The position numbers and the translations under genes are program-made. The notes under the pieces are model-generated. The model did not search any database, was not told where the DNA came from, and worked only from the letters and a program-made list of their open reading frames with translations. Below are positions 18,003 through 25,720 of a DNA stretch of 64,000 bases, one piece after another (the stretch's first letter is position 1; every line of letters starts with the position of its first letter). Origin of the DNA: Streptomyces sclerotialus (GTDB taxonomy: Bacteria > Actinomycetota > Actinomycetes > Streptomycetales > Streptomycetaceae); NCBI GenBank assembly GCA_000719105.1, contig JODX01000004.1:1-64000 (forward strand), written 5' to 3'.

Positions 18003-18247
18003 TAGTCGTCCTCGAAGATCCCCTCGGCGGTGGCGGCGGTAATGGCGCGCCGGAGCCAGTGGCGAAAGACCTCCGGGTCACCGCAGCTGGTGATGCGCTC
18101 GCGGACCTCGTCGGGGACGTCGATGCCGCGCACTGCCAGGACGTCAAGGACGTCCTGAGCGGCGCGTCGGACCTCGCCCTCGGTGCGGCCTTCGTCTCGG
18201 ATCTCTTCGGATAGGGGCGACTTGTAGAAAGACAGGTCCACGGCCAC
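18002..18247 (-). CDS. Internal in-frame start giving the C-terminal domain of the Rpn-like protein
   Basis: Inside the Rpn-like gene, codon 215 (GTG, 18245-18247) is preceded by GGAGG (18254-18258) with 6-base spacing, an ideal ribosome binding site. Starting there gives an 81-residue protein identical to the C-terminal domain, and this start aligns with the start of the separate 88-residue copy. This parallels RpnL/RpnS of enterobacteria. The codons forming GGAGG are Trp-Arg, so coding constraint alone could explain the motif; translation from it is not proven. Confidence 0.45.
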   Translation of the reverse strand: MAVDLSFYKSPLSEEIRDEGRTEGEVRRAAQDVLDVLAVRGIDVPDEVRERITSCGDPEVFRHWLRRAITAATAEGIFEDD

Positions 18248-18889
18248 CAGTGTCCTCCAGAGCTCTGCGGCTGGGTATGTGCCCAGGCCTTGTGCGATGA
18301 ATTCGATGATCGGGTCGGCCAGGTCGCGCGGCGTGTCCCGCAGGACGGTCGTCATTGCTTTGAGTATGGCCCCGATGTCCGGGTGTGTGGCGTGGGTGAT
18401 GGCGCTCAGCGTGGCGAGTACCAGGTCCTTGCGGACTTCGGCCGACTTGGTGATCACCGGCATGTTGTGCGGGCCCGTGACCAGTGGGCGCAGGGTGAGC
18501 AGGGGCCACTGGCGGGGGCCGAAGTGAACGGGGCGGGCCGCCCACTCGGCGGTCGCGCGGTCCTGACAGACGACCAGCAGTATCGGCTGCGCTTGTCGGT
18601 ACTTCGCCAGCAGGTACGAGGCGTAGTACGCCCAGCTCGCGGGCTTGGCCGGGTCCTTCTTGCCCTGGGCCTCGACAGCGAGGAGGAGCGGTCCGTCGTC
18701 CTCCGTCTCCAGTTGCAACAAGGTGTCGACGCGGCGTTCGACCGGTCGGTTCTCGGTGAGGTCGGTCGGCATGACGGTGACCGAGGTGGGTGGGGGAAAG
18801 TCGACGCCGAGCACCTCGGAGAGCCTGGAGAAGAGGTCCGGGAACTCCTGGAAGATGCGGTGCATCGCCTCGTGGGGCGAGCTGACCAT
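18002..18889 (-). CDS. Rpn-like PD-(D/E)XK nuclease-family protein
   Basis: This 295-residue protein has an N-terminal region with PHEAMHRIFQEFPDLF, then D55 in RRVDTLL, a beta hairpin, and E73-x-Q75 in LLAVEAQGKKD: the D...ExQ arrangement of Rpn/PD-(D/E)XK nucleases. A helical middle (about 120-210) leads to a C-terminal module with EEIRDEGRTEGEVRR, the EGR-rich helix also seen at the end of Rpn proteins. Rpn proteins promote RecA-independent recombination, and toxic versions act against phage. Assignment is by motif pattern, not by search. ATG 18889 has AGGA 6 bases before it and lies 11 bases after the HTH gene stop, so the HTH, Rpn-like and short genes form an operon. Confidence 0.7.
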   Translation of the reverse strand: MVSSPHEAMHRIFQEFPDLFSRLSEVLGVDFPPPTSVTVMPTDLTENRPVERRVDTLLQLETEDDGPLLLAVEAQGKKDPAKPASWAYYASYLLAKYRQAQPILLVVCQDRATAEWAARPVHFGPRQWPLLTLRPLVTGPHNMPVITKSAEVRKDLVLATLSAITHATHPDIGAILKAMTTVLRDTPRDLADPIIEFIAQGLGTYPAAELWRTLVAVDLSFYKSPLSEEIRDEGRTEGEVRRAAQDVLDVLAVRGIDVPDEVRERITSCGDPEVFRHWLRRAITAATAEGIFEDD

Positions 18890-18900
18890 GGGGGTCCTGT

Positions 18901-19767
18901 TCAGTCGTCGCGGCAGTCGCGGCAGCGGGTGGGGCCGTCGGAGCGGAAGCCGCGGTCGCAGCCGTCGCAGTTGATCATTCGGTGGGGGACGGGTGTGGGT
19001 TGCGCGGGAGCACGGAACGGAGGCAGGGGCGGGAGCCCGTTGGTGAGGCGGTGGGCCAGGAGAGCTGCGGGGCGGCGCAGGGGTTCGGGCGGTAGGTCCG
19101 CTGTCAGGGCGTGTACGACGGCTGTGGGGGGCAGGTCGCGTTCCAGCCAGGCAGCCACTCCGGGGGCCAGGTGTTCGGCGTCCGTGGCGGAGAGGAGCAG
19201 GCGGGGGTCCTTGCGGCGGAGGTCGGCGAGTACCTCGGTGGCTGTCTGGAGGAGGGAGAGGGCGGGGTACGCCGGGCGAGGTACGGCAGGAAGGGCGGCG
19301 CGGCGTGGTGGCTCCTGCTGCGGGGCGGCTGCGGCTCGGCGGGCCGGAGGCCTGGTGGGCTCTGCTGGTGCGTGTCGGCCCGGCTGGTTGCAGGAGACCG
19401 TGCGGGTGACGACCCGGCCGCTCTCCGTGCGTTCGCGGGTGCGGCGCAGGTAGCCGTGGGTCTCCAGTTCGCGCAGGGCAGCGGCGATACGGGTGGTGCC
19501 CTCCGGGAAGCGGGCGGCGAGGGTCTTGATGTCCACGGGGGCGCCGGCGGGGACGGACTGGATGTACACCGCCAGGCCGATGGCGAGCCCCGACAGGTCG
19601 GGGTGCTGGGCCAGGTGGTTGCCGATCACCGTGAAACGGGTGGTGTGGAGGGTGTTGTCGTGCTCGACGCCGCTGGGGTGGGCTTCCGTGCGGGCGTTTC
19701 GGTGGTGATTTTTCCCGGTGACTCGGGACTGGGAGTGCGGGCGCGCGTTAGGGTGCTGCGTATCCAT
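18901..19767 (-). CDS. Helix-turn-helix protein with C-terminal zinc-ribbon-like tail
   Basis: This 288-residue cytosolic protein has a polar N-terminus (about 40 residues) and a winged helix region (about 45-110): LSGLAIGLAVYIQSV, then VDIKTLAARFPEG, IAAALRELETHGYLRR. An Ala/Pro-rich linker and a helical domain (about 150-250) follow. The last 25 residues contain CDGCDRGF and CRDC, which could bind zinc. Such HTH proteins are frequent in Streptomyces; targets are unknown. I chose ATG 19767 (AGGAG 9 bases upstream); an upstream open extension is Pro/Arg-rich and unlike real protein. As first gene of the operon with the Rpn-like genes it may regulate them. Confidence 0.75.
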   Translation of the reverse strand: MDTQHPNARPHSQSRVTGKNHHRNARTEAHPSGVEHDNTLHTTRFTVIGNHLAQHPDLSGLAIGLAVYIQSVPAGAPVDIKTLAARFPEGTTRIAAALRELETHGYLRRTRERTESGRVVTRTVSCNQPGRHAPAEPTRPPARRAAAAPQQEPPRRAALPAVPRPAYPALSLLQTATEVLADLRRKDPRLLLSATDAEHLAPGVAAWLERDLPPTAVVHALTADLPPEPLRRPAALLAHRLTNGLPPLPPFRAPAQPTPVPHRMINCDGCDRGFRSDGPTRCRDCRDD

Positions 19768-19913
19768 CGGGAAGGCTCCTACTTCCTCGGTGGTCAGGCC
19801 CTCGCATTGGGATGCCAGTCCCGGCGGGGGCCGACGTATGTCGGGTGGTTGTGCTGTGCCGCGCTGAGCGTAGGGCAGGCAACCGGGCCCGAATCCAGCC
19901 GAGGTGGGGATGT

Positions 19914-20453
19914 TCACTCCCGCGAGTGAGTTTGCGCTGCGGGCGGGAGGGGTGGGGCTTGGTGGGGTTTCTTTCCCTCTCGTGTTTCTTGGGGGAGACC
20001 GTCCGCGGCACCGGAGTTCAGGTTTCTGAACTTCGGTGGGAGGTCGAGTTCGGCCCATACGGTTTTGCGGGGGACGGGTCCTTGTTCGACTCCCCAGCGG
20101 TCGGCCAGTGCCTCGACGAGGACGAGGCCGCGCCCCGATTCGCCGTTGGGGGCGCACGAGGGTCGGGGTAGGTCCTCACCTCGTGTGTCCATCACCTCGA
20201 TGCGGAGCGTGGTGGTCGTGGCGTCGAGGGTGAGGCGGAAGTCCCGTCCCGGGACACGGCCGTGGGTGGCTGCGTTGGCGGCGAGTTCGGCCACGACGTG
20301 TTCGGTGGCTTCTGTGATGGCGTCCGGGAGGTTCCACGTGCGGAGTTTCTCGGCCGTCAGCCGTCGGGCGACCTGTGCGTGTCGTGGTGTGGGGGACAGG
20401 GCGACACTGAAGTGACGTCGGTGGGTGAGTAGTTGTACGGGTTGTTCTTCCAC
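19914..20453 (-). CDS. ATP-binding regulator (anti-sigma-factor-like HATPase)
   Basis: This 179-residue protein consists of a GHKL ATPase domain (about residues 15-140) with N box EHVVAELAANAATHG, G1 DTRGEDLP and G2 GRGLVLVEALADRWG, the RsbW/SpoIIAB-like form common in Streptomyces. The C-terminal 40 residues are Pro/Lys-rich and probably disordered. Start is GTG 20453 with only a weak ribosome binding site. It diverges from the XRE/DUF5753 regulator gene, whose neighbour is a DUF397 gene; this trio is the arrangement of WhiJ/AbaA-type loci, where the ATPase is thought to work with the regulator. Its phosphorylation or binding partner is unknown. Confidence 0.85.
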   Translation of the reverse strand: MEEQPVQLLTHRRHFSVALSPTPRHAQVARRLTAEKLRTWNLPDAITEATEHVVAELAANAATHGRVPGRDFRLTLDATTTTLRIEVMDTRGEDLPRPSCAPNGESGRGLVLVEALADRWGVEQGPVPRKTVWAELDLPPKFRNLNSGAADGLPQETREGKKPHQAPPLPPAAQTHSRE

Positions 20454-20479
20454 GTCGCTCAGCGTGGTCGTCTGTGCTT

Positions 20480-20491
20480 ACTGTGAACAGT
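20480..20491. promoter_or_regulatory. Palindrome ACTGT-GA-ACAGT in the divergent control region
   Basis: Perfect 5-bp arms lie 27 bp before the GTG of the ATPase gene and 79 bp before the ATG of the XRE regulator. The position suits an operator bound by the XRE/DUF5753 protein for both promoters. Confidence 0.5.
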
Positions 20492-20569
20492 GACGGCCCC
20501 GTTGCGTACGGTGACTGTCCGGAGGTTGTCCGGTGCCGTCGGGACTGTCGGAGCGCGAGGGGGCAGGGC

Positions 20570-21409
20570 ATGACGGATGAACCAGGGTGGGAAGTGGACC
20601 CGGATGACGACTGGGGTGTCGCCGTCGTCGCCACCGTGGGGAGGCAGTTGAAACTCCGTAGGGAGGCGGCGGGGATGCGGGCCGCCGAGTTCGGGGAGGC
20701 GGTGGGGTACAGGGAGGACCTCGTCTACAAGGTCGAGGGAGGGAAGCGGATCCCGAGGGCTGAGTATCTGGACAGGGCGGACGAGGTGCTGGGGGCAGAT
20801 GGGCTGCTCTCCGCGATGAAGGTGGACGTGGCGCGGGTTCGCTACCCGAAGAAGGTGCGGGACCTGGCCAAGTTGGAGGCACAAGCAGTCGAGATCGGTG
20901 TGTACGTCGGGCTCAGCATTCACGGCCTGTTGCAGACACCGGAGCACGCGCGGGCTCTGTTCGAGGCGCGGCAACCGCCGTACTCGGAGGAGGAAGTGGA
21001 GCGCCTCGTGTCCGCTCGTATGGCGCGCACGTCGATCTTCGAGAGGTCGCCCGCCCCTCCCCTCAGCTTTGTCCAGGAAGAGGCGGCACTACGGCGTCGT
21101 GTCGGGGGGACGATGGTGCGGCGCCGCCAGCTCGAACACTTGCTGGAGGTGGCGCAACTGCGCAATGTGACGTTTCAGGTGATGCCTACGGACACCGGCG
21201 CCCATCCTGGTGTGGACGGCAAGATCGAGGTGCTCAAGTTCGCTGATGGTACGGCCGTCGGGCGGTCTGACGGTGCGTACAACGGTCGGCCTACGTCCGA
21301 CCCGAAGGAGCTGCGGATCCTCGAACTGCGGTATGGCACCATCCGGGCCCAGGCTCTCACGCCGGGGGAGTCACTCGCTTTCATCGAGCAAGTGCTGGGA
21401 GAGACATGA
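20570..21409 (+). CDS. XRE-family regulator with DUF5753 domain (WhiJ-like)
   Basis: This 279-residue DNA-binding protein has an N-terminal helix-turn-helix (about residues 20-75): LKLRREAAGMRAAEFGEAVG, YREDLVYKVEGGKRIP. The C-terminal DUF5753 domain (about 95-275) includes IHGLLQTPEHARALF, RMARTSIFER, LEVAQLRNVTFQVMP and ILELRYGTIRAQ, all characteristic of Streptomyces WhiJ-type regulators. WhiJ represses development and is relieved by its DUF397 partner. ATG 20570 follows a G-rich ribosome binding site; an upstream extension is not protein-like. The stop overlaps the next start (ATGA), coupling translation to the DUF397 gene. Confidence 0.92.
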   Translation: MTDEPGWEVDPDDDWGVAVVATVGRQLKLRREAAGMRAAEFGEAVGYREDLVYKVEGGKRIPRAEYLDRADEVLGADGLLSAMKVDVARVRYPKKVRDLAKLEAQAVEIGVYVGLSIHGLLQTPEHARALFEARQPPYSEEEVERLVSARMARTSIFERSPAPPLSFVQEEAALRRRVGGTMVRRRQLEHLLEVAQLRNVTFQVMPTDTGAHPGVDGKIEVLKFADGTAVGRSDGAYNGRPTSDPKELRILELRYGTIRAQALTPGESLAFIEQVLGET

Positions 21410-21606
21410 CCTCTGAATTTGATTGGTTCAAGAGCAGCTACAGCGACGGCACCGAAGGTGACAGCTGCGTCGAGATAGCTGTCGCCGTCGGCACAGTGCA
21501 CGTACGCGACTCCAAGAACGTCGGCGGCCCACACCTCGCGCTCGCGCACGATGCATGGGCCGCCTTCGTGAGTTACGCCGGCTCGCCGCCGAACCGCTCC
21601 TTGTAG
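21406..21606 (+). CDS. DUF397 small protein
   Basis: This 66-residue protein has the whole DUF397 pattern: [30 protein letters not shown], and a final AWAAFVSYA helix. DUF397 proteins pair with XRE/DUF5753 regulators and are thought to modulate them in development and antibiotic control. It starts inside the stop of the regulator gene (4-base overlap). Its 3' end overlaps the 3' end of the convergent metG gene by 34 bases, which is unusual for a housekeeping gene. Confidence 0.92.
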   Translation: MTSEFDWFKSSYSDGTEGDSCVEIAVAVGTVHVRDSKNVGGPHLALAHDAWAAFVSYAGSPPNRSL

Positions 21607-23297
21607 CCCTCAAGGTCCTCGTCCGTAATCTTGGCGAAGAGGACCGGGGGAACCGTGAACCCGGTGCCCGCCGGGACCGTGGTCAGGGACTTCGCCTCGT
21701 CCGCCGTGACCCACGTCGCCGTGTCGTCGGCCAGGGCGAACGCCGAGCGCATCGCCTTCGCCGACGCCGGGATGAAGGGCTCCGAGACCACCGAGTAGAG
21801 GTGGATGAGGTTCATCGCCGTGCGGAGCGTGAGCGCCGCGCCCTCCGGGTTGGTCTTGATCTCCAGCCAGGGGGCCTTCTCCTCCAGGTAGGAGTTGCCG
21901 GCCGACCACAGGGCGCGCAGCGCGGACGCCGCCTTGCGGAACTGCAGGGCCTCCATCTGGGTCTCGTACTCGGCGAGGAGGTCGGCGATCTGCTGACCCA
22001 GCTTCGTCTCGGCCTCGCCCGGCTCGCCGCCCGCGGGCACGTCGTCGCCGAAGCGCTTGCGGGAGAAGGACAGGACGCGGTTGACGAAGTTGCCGAGGGT
22101 GTCGGCCAGGTCCTTGTTCACCGTGGCGGTGAAGTGCTCCCAGGTGAAGGACGAGTCGTCCGACTCCGGCGCGTTGGCGATCAGGAAGTAGCGCCAGTAG
22201 TCGGCCGGGAGGATGTCCAGGGCCTGGTCCGTGAAGACGCCGCGCTTCTGGGAGGTGGAGAACTTGCCGCCGTAGTACGTGAGCCAGTTGAAGGCCTTGA
22301 GGTAGTCGACCTTCTTCCACGGCTCGCGGACGCCCATCTCCGTGGCGGGGAACATCACGCTGTGGAAGGGGACGTTGTCCTTCGCCATGAACTCTGTGTA
22401 GCGGACGTCGTCGGCGCCGTCCGGGCCGTACCACCACGACTTCCAGTCGCGGGCGCCCGTCGGGTCCTGGTCCGCCCACTCCTTCGTCGCGCCGATGTAC
22501 TCGATCGGGGCGTCGAACCAGACGTAGAAGACCTTGCCCTCGGCGGCCAGGTCCGGCCAGGTGTCGGCCGGGACCGGGACGCCCCAGTCCAGGTCACGGG
22601 TGATCGCGCGGTCGTGCAGGCCCTCGGTCAGCCACTTGCGGGCGATGGAGGAGGCGAGCTGCGGCCAGTCACCGGCCGTCTCGTCGATCCATGCTTCGAC
22701 CTCGCCCTGGAGCTTCGACTGGAGGAGGAAGAGGTGCTTGGTCTCGCGGACCTCCAGGTCCGTCGAGCCGGAGATCGCGCTGCGCGGGTCGATCAGGTCC
22801 GTAGGGTCCAGGACGCGCGTGCAGTTCTCGCACTGGTCGCCGCGGGCCTTGTCGTAACCGCAGTGGGGGCAGGTGCCCTCGACGTAACGGTCCGGGAGGA
22901 AGCGGCCGTCCGCCGGCGAGTACACCTGGCGGATCGCGCGCTCCTCGATGAAGCCGTTCTCGTTCAGCTTGCGGGCGAAGTGCTGGGTCAGCTCCGCGTT
23001 CTGCGGGGAGGAGCTGCGGCCGAAGTGGTCGAACGCCAGCTCGAAGCCGTCGTACACCGCCTTCTGCGCGTCGTGTGCCTGGGCGCAGAACGCGTCGACC
23101 GGGAGGCCCTGCTCCTTGGCGGCGAGCTCGGCGGGGGTGCCGTGCTCGTCGGTCGCGCAGATGTAGAGGACGTCGTGGCCGCGCTGGCGGAGGTACCGGG
23201 AGTACACGTCCGCCGGGAGCATGGACCCCACCATGTTGCCCAGGTGCTTGATTCCGTTGATGTACGGAAGGGCGCTGGTGATGAGGTGTCGAGCCAT
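21573..23297 (-). CDS. metG: Methionyl-tRNA synthetase
   Basis: This class I synthetase of 574 residues charges tRNA-Met. The HIGH-type motif appears as GIKHLGN (about residues 15-21) and KMSKS as KFSTS (about 300), both in the form seen in other actinobacteria. A knuckle with CPHC and CENC (about 145-165) binds zinc. The C-terminal helical domain (about 400-540) binds the anticodon. There is no C-terminal tRNA-binding EMAP-like domain. ATG 23297 ([15 protein letters not shown]) is the clear start; GGAG lies about 11 bases before it. The 3' end overlaps the DUF397 gene by 34 bases. Confidence 0.97.
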   Translation of the reverse strand: MARHLITSALPYINGIKHLGNMVGSMLPADVYSRYLRQRGHDVLYICATDEHGTPAELAAKEQGLPVDAFCAQAHDAQKAVYDGFELAFDHFGRSSSPQNAELTQHFARKLNENGFIEERAIRQVYSPADGRFLPDRYVEGTCPHCGYDKARGDQCENCTRVLDPTDLIDPRSAISGSTDLEVRETKHLFLLQSKLQGEVEAWIDETAGDWPQLASSIARKWLTEGLHDRAITRDLDWGVPVPADTWPDLAAEGKVFYVWFDAPIEYIGATKEWADQDPTGARDWKSWWYGPDGADDVRYTEFMAKDNVPFHSVMFPATEMGVREPWKKVDYLKAFNWLTYYGGKFSTSQKRGVFTDQALDILPADYWRYFLIANAPESDDSSFTWEHFTATVNKDLADTLGNFVNRVLSFSRKRFGDDVPAGGEPGEAETKLGQQIADLLAEYETQMEALQFRKAASALRALWSAGNSYLEEKAPWLEIKTNPEGAALTLRTAMNLIHLYSVVSEPFIPASAKAMRSAFALADDTATWVTADEAKSLTTVPAGTGFTVPPVLFAKITDEDLEGYKERFGGEPA

Positions 23298-23396
23298 CGC
23301 GGGCTGCTCCCAAGTCGCTACGTGGGGTGACGGGGGGCGGCTTCTGGGGCCGCCCGATTCGTCTACGAACCTTGAAATCCTAGCCGACATGGCCTA

Positions 23397-23436
23397 GGCC
23401 GCCCGCGACCATTCTGAATGGTGGAAGCGGGCGGCC
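23397..23436. terminator. Nested hairpin terminator after the VWA gene
   Basis: A 10-bp perfect outer stem (23397-23406 with 23427-23436) encloses a small inner stem CCATT-CTG-AATGG. It separates the minus-strand VWA gene from metG downstream of it. Confidence 0.75.
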
Positions 23437-23488
23437 CAGGGAGTGGCTGCGGGGTAGTGGGCGTGTCGTGTCCGTGTACGTACGCGGG

Positions 23489-25477
23489 TTACGGGCGCCA
23501 GTTCGCCAGTACGCCCTCGTAGACCTCGGCGTCGGTCAGTTCGCGCGGGGTCTCGCCGGCCAGGAAGTGGGCCGTGTTGCCCGTCTTGAGCTTGCGGAGG
23601 TAGTCGAACGCCTTGTTCTCCGGGTCGCCGAAGGCGATGAAGGAGAAGAAGACGGACGGGTGCGACTTCGCTGCCGCGGTGAGGGACTGGGTGGCGGGGG
23701 TCTTGGCGTCCGGGGCGCCGTCCGTCTGGAAGAGGACGAGGGCGGGGGTGGTGGTGCCGGAGTTGTCGTAGTGGGTGACGATCTCCTCCACCGCCGCGTG
23801 GTAGCTCGTACGGCCCATGCGGCCGAGGCCCGCGTGCAGCTCGTCGATCTTGTTCTCGTGCTCGGTGAGGGTGAGCTCGCCGGTGCCGTCCAGCTCCGTC
23901 GAGAAGAAGACGACGTGGACCTTCGCCTCGGGGTCCAGGTGGGCGGCGAGGGCGAGGGCCTGCTCCCCGAGGGCCTGGGCGGAGCCGTCCTTGTAGTACG
24001 GGCGCATGGAGGCGGAGCGGTCGAGGACGAGGTAGACGCGGGCGCGGGTGCCGGTCAGGCCGTGCTTCTCGAGCTCCGCTCCGGCGGCGTCGTACGCGGT
24101 GACGAGGTCGGGGGCGGTGGAGGGGAGGGTGGTGCGAGGCAGGGCGGGGCCGGCGGTCTCTTCCGTAACCTGCTCCGGCTGCTCCGGCTGCTCCGGCTGT
24201 TCCGGCTGCTCCGGCTGCTCCGGCTGCTCGGGCTGCTTCGTCTGCTCCGGTTCCGTGTCCGTCTCGGCCTTCGGCTCGACGGCCTGTTCGGTGGTTTCGG
24301 GCTGGGGCTCGGGCTCCGCCTCGGAGGCGGGCTCCTCAGCCTCGGGCTCCACCTCCACCTCCGCCTCGGCCTCGGCCTCCGCCTCGGCCTCCGCCTTGGT
24401 CTCGGGTGCGAGCTGCGACTCGGTGTCTTGCTTCGACTCCGCCGATGAGCTGCCTTCGGACTCGGACTCGGTGGCCAGGGCGGGTTCGGGCTCGGCAGCG
24501 GACGCAGGAGAGGCTTCGGTGGCGGGCTGCTGCTCCGGCTCGGCGGCGGCAGTGGGCTCCGATGCCGGCTTCGCCTCCTCGACGAGCTCGAGCGGCGGCT
24601 CGGAGGTCGTCTCGGCGGCAGGCGAGGGGGCCGCTTCGGCGACCGGCTCGGGTGTGGGTTCGGATGCAGGCGCGGGCGCGGGCGCGGGCTCGGTCTCGGG
24701 CGCGGGCTCGGTCTCGGGCGCAGGCGCGGGCTCGGTCTCGGGCTCTGTCTCGGTGACCGGCTTCGGGTCGGTGACCGGCGTGGGGTCGGATTCCGCGGTT
24801 GGCTCGGGGGTGGCCTCGGTGGTCGGCTCCGGAGCGGGGTCGGGCTCGGGCTCGGGCTCGGTGACCGGCGTGGGGTCGGATTCCGCGGTTGGCTCGGGGG
24901 TGGCCTCGGTGGTCGGCTCCGGAGCGGTCTCCGGCTCCGGCTGCGGCTTGGTGGCCTGCTCCGGCTGCGGCTCGGTCTCCGGCTCCGGCTGCGGCTCGGT
25001 GGCCTGCTTCGGCTGCTCGGGCTCTTTGTCCAGTTCGGGTGTGGGCTCGTTCGGCTGGTCCGCCGGGGGCGCCTGCTCCGGTTCGGGCTGTTCCGACGGA
25101 GGCGTCGCGCGGGGCTTGGGGACCGTCACGTTGTCGAAGGCCGCGGAGACCAGCTCGTCGGCCATGGAGGGAGCCGGTTCCGGCTCCGCATCCGGCTTCG
25201 TCGCGTCCTCGTGCCGCGGTTCCTTCGCCGTGCCGGTTGCCGATGCCGTGCCCGTGCCCGTGCCCGTGTCCGTGCCCGGCGTCGACACCGGCGACGTGTC
25301 ACGCTCCTCCGACGGAGCCGGGGCCGGGATCCGGTGGCCTCGCGAGGTGGCGTCCCCCGACTCGTCCGCGGTCTTCCGCGACGGGTCCTGCGAAGCCTCC
25401 CGCAGGGGTTCCGCGTCGGTGTCGCGCCCCTTGCGTGAGCGGCCGAACGCGTTCCGCAGGAGAGAGAGAATGCCCAT
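23489..25477 (-). CDS. Glu/Pro-rich protein with C-terminal von Willebrand A domain (TerF-like)
   Basis: The 662-residue product has a short basic start (GILSLLRNAFGRSRKGRD), then a very long low-complexity region (about residues 15-450) rich in Glu, Pro, Ala and Thr, and a C-terminal VWA domain (about 455-660). The metal-ion-dependent adhesion site is visible as DRSAS near residue 473, with later Thr in GRTSYHAAVEEI and Asp in FQTDGAPDAKTP, so metal binding is likely intact. The VWA resembles tellurium-resistance TerF/TerY proteins. The linker holds QPE repeats and a 70-bp direct repeat. ATG 25477 is chosen because it fits the conserved GILSLLR start; 25495 is possible. Confidence 0.82.
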   Translation of the reverse strand: MGILSLLRNAFGRSRKGRDTDAEPLREASQDPSRKTADESGDATSRGHRIPAPAPSEERDTSPVSTPGTDTGTGTGTASATGTAKEPRHEDATKPDAEPEPAPSMADELVSAAFDNVTVPKPRATPPSEQPEPEQAPPADQPNEPTPELDKEPEQPKQATEPQPEPETEPQPEQATKPQPEPETAPEPTTEATPEPTAESDPTPVTEPEPEPDPAPEPTTEATPEPTAESDPTPVTDPKPVTETEPETEPAPAPETEPAPETEPAPAPAPASEPTPEPVAEAAPSPAAETTSEPPLELVEEAKPASEPTAAAEPEQQPATEASPASAAEPEPALATESESEGSSSAESKQDTESQLAPETKAEAEAEAEAEAEVEVEPEAEEPASEAEPEPQPETTEQAVEPKAETDTEPEQTKQPEQPEQPEQPEQPEQPEQPEQVTEETAGPALPRTTLPSTAPDLVTAYDAAGAELEKHGLTGTRARVYLVLDRSASMRPYYKDGSAQALGEQALALAAHLDPEAKVHVVFFSTELDGTGELTLTEHENKIDELHAGLGRMGRTSYHAAVEEIVTHYDNSGTTTPALVLFQTDGAPDAKTPATQSLTAAAKSHPSVFFSFIAFGDPENKAFDYLRKLKTGNTAHFLAGETPRELTDAEVYEGVLANWRP
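24768..24927. repeat. 70-bp perfect direct repeat, 90-bp period, in the VWA linker
   Basis: Bases 24768-24837 and 24858-24927 are identical. In protein each copy encodes PEPTTEATPEPTAESDPTPVT or nearly so. The 90-bp spacing is a multiple of three, so the frame is kept. It shows recent expansion of the disordered linker. Confidence 0.9.
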
Positions 25478-25630
25478 GTGCGCAACCCTTCGCATGAGTT
25501 GTAGCCCGTCTATCCCTGGCCAGGACGGACACGTAAGGTTAGCGGCCGACGCGGGTGATCTTGGGGAGGGGAGGGCCTGTCGGCTACCCTCGCCACGCCT
25601 CGCTGTCAACACCGCCTGACTCCCTCCGGG

Positions 25631-25652
25631 GTTCACCCCTCGTTCACCCGGA
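25631..25652 (+). promoter_or_regulatory. PHO box upstream of the PhoX-type phosphatase gene
   Basis: Two adjacent 11-bp direct-repeat units, GTTCACCCCTC (25631-25641) and GTTCACCCGGA (25642-25652), match the Streptomyces PhoP-binding unit. A plausible -10 element TATGTG lies at 25670-25675, placing the box over the -35 region. Predicts phosphate-starvation induction of the downstream gene. Confidence 0.85.
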
Positions 25653-25720
25653 AGCAGCACTTTCGCTCGTATGTGCCCCTAGCGTCACGTCGACATCACG
25701 GGCACGTATGGGAGAGCAAA

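Noticed and set aside
18002..18247. Treating the internal GGAGG-GTG as chance only
   Set aside because: Rejected as the sole explanation because the start aligns exactly with the start of the separate 88-residue paralogue; still kept at moderate confidence since GGAGG arises from Trp-Arg codons.
24170..24240. Regular GCTCCGGCT-like repeats that might look like a CRISPR or satellite
   Set aside because: They encode Gln-Pro-Glu runs in frame in the VWA linker; there are no unique spacers.
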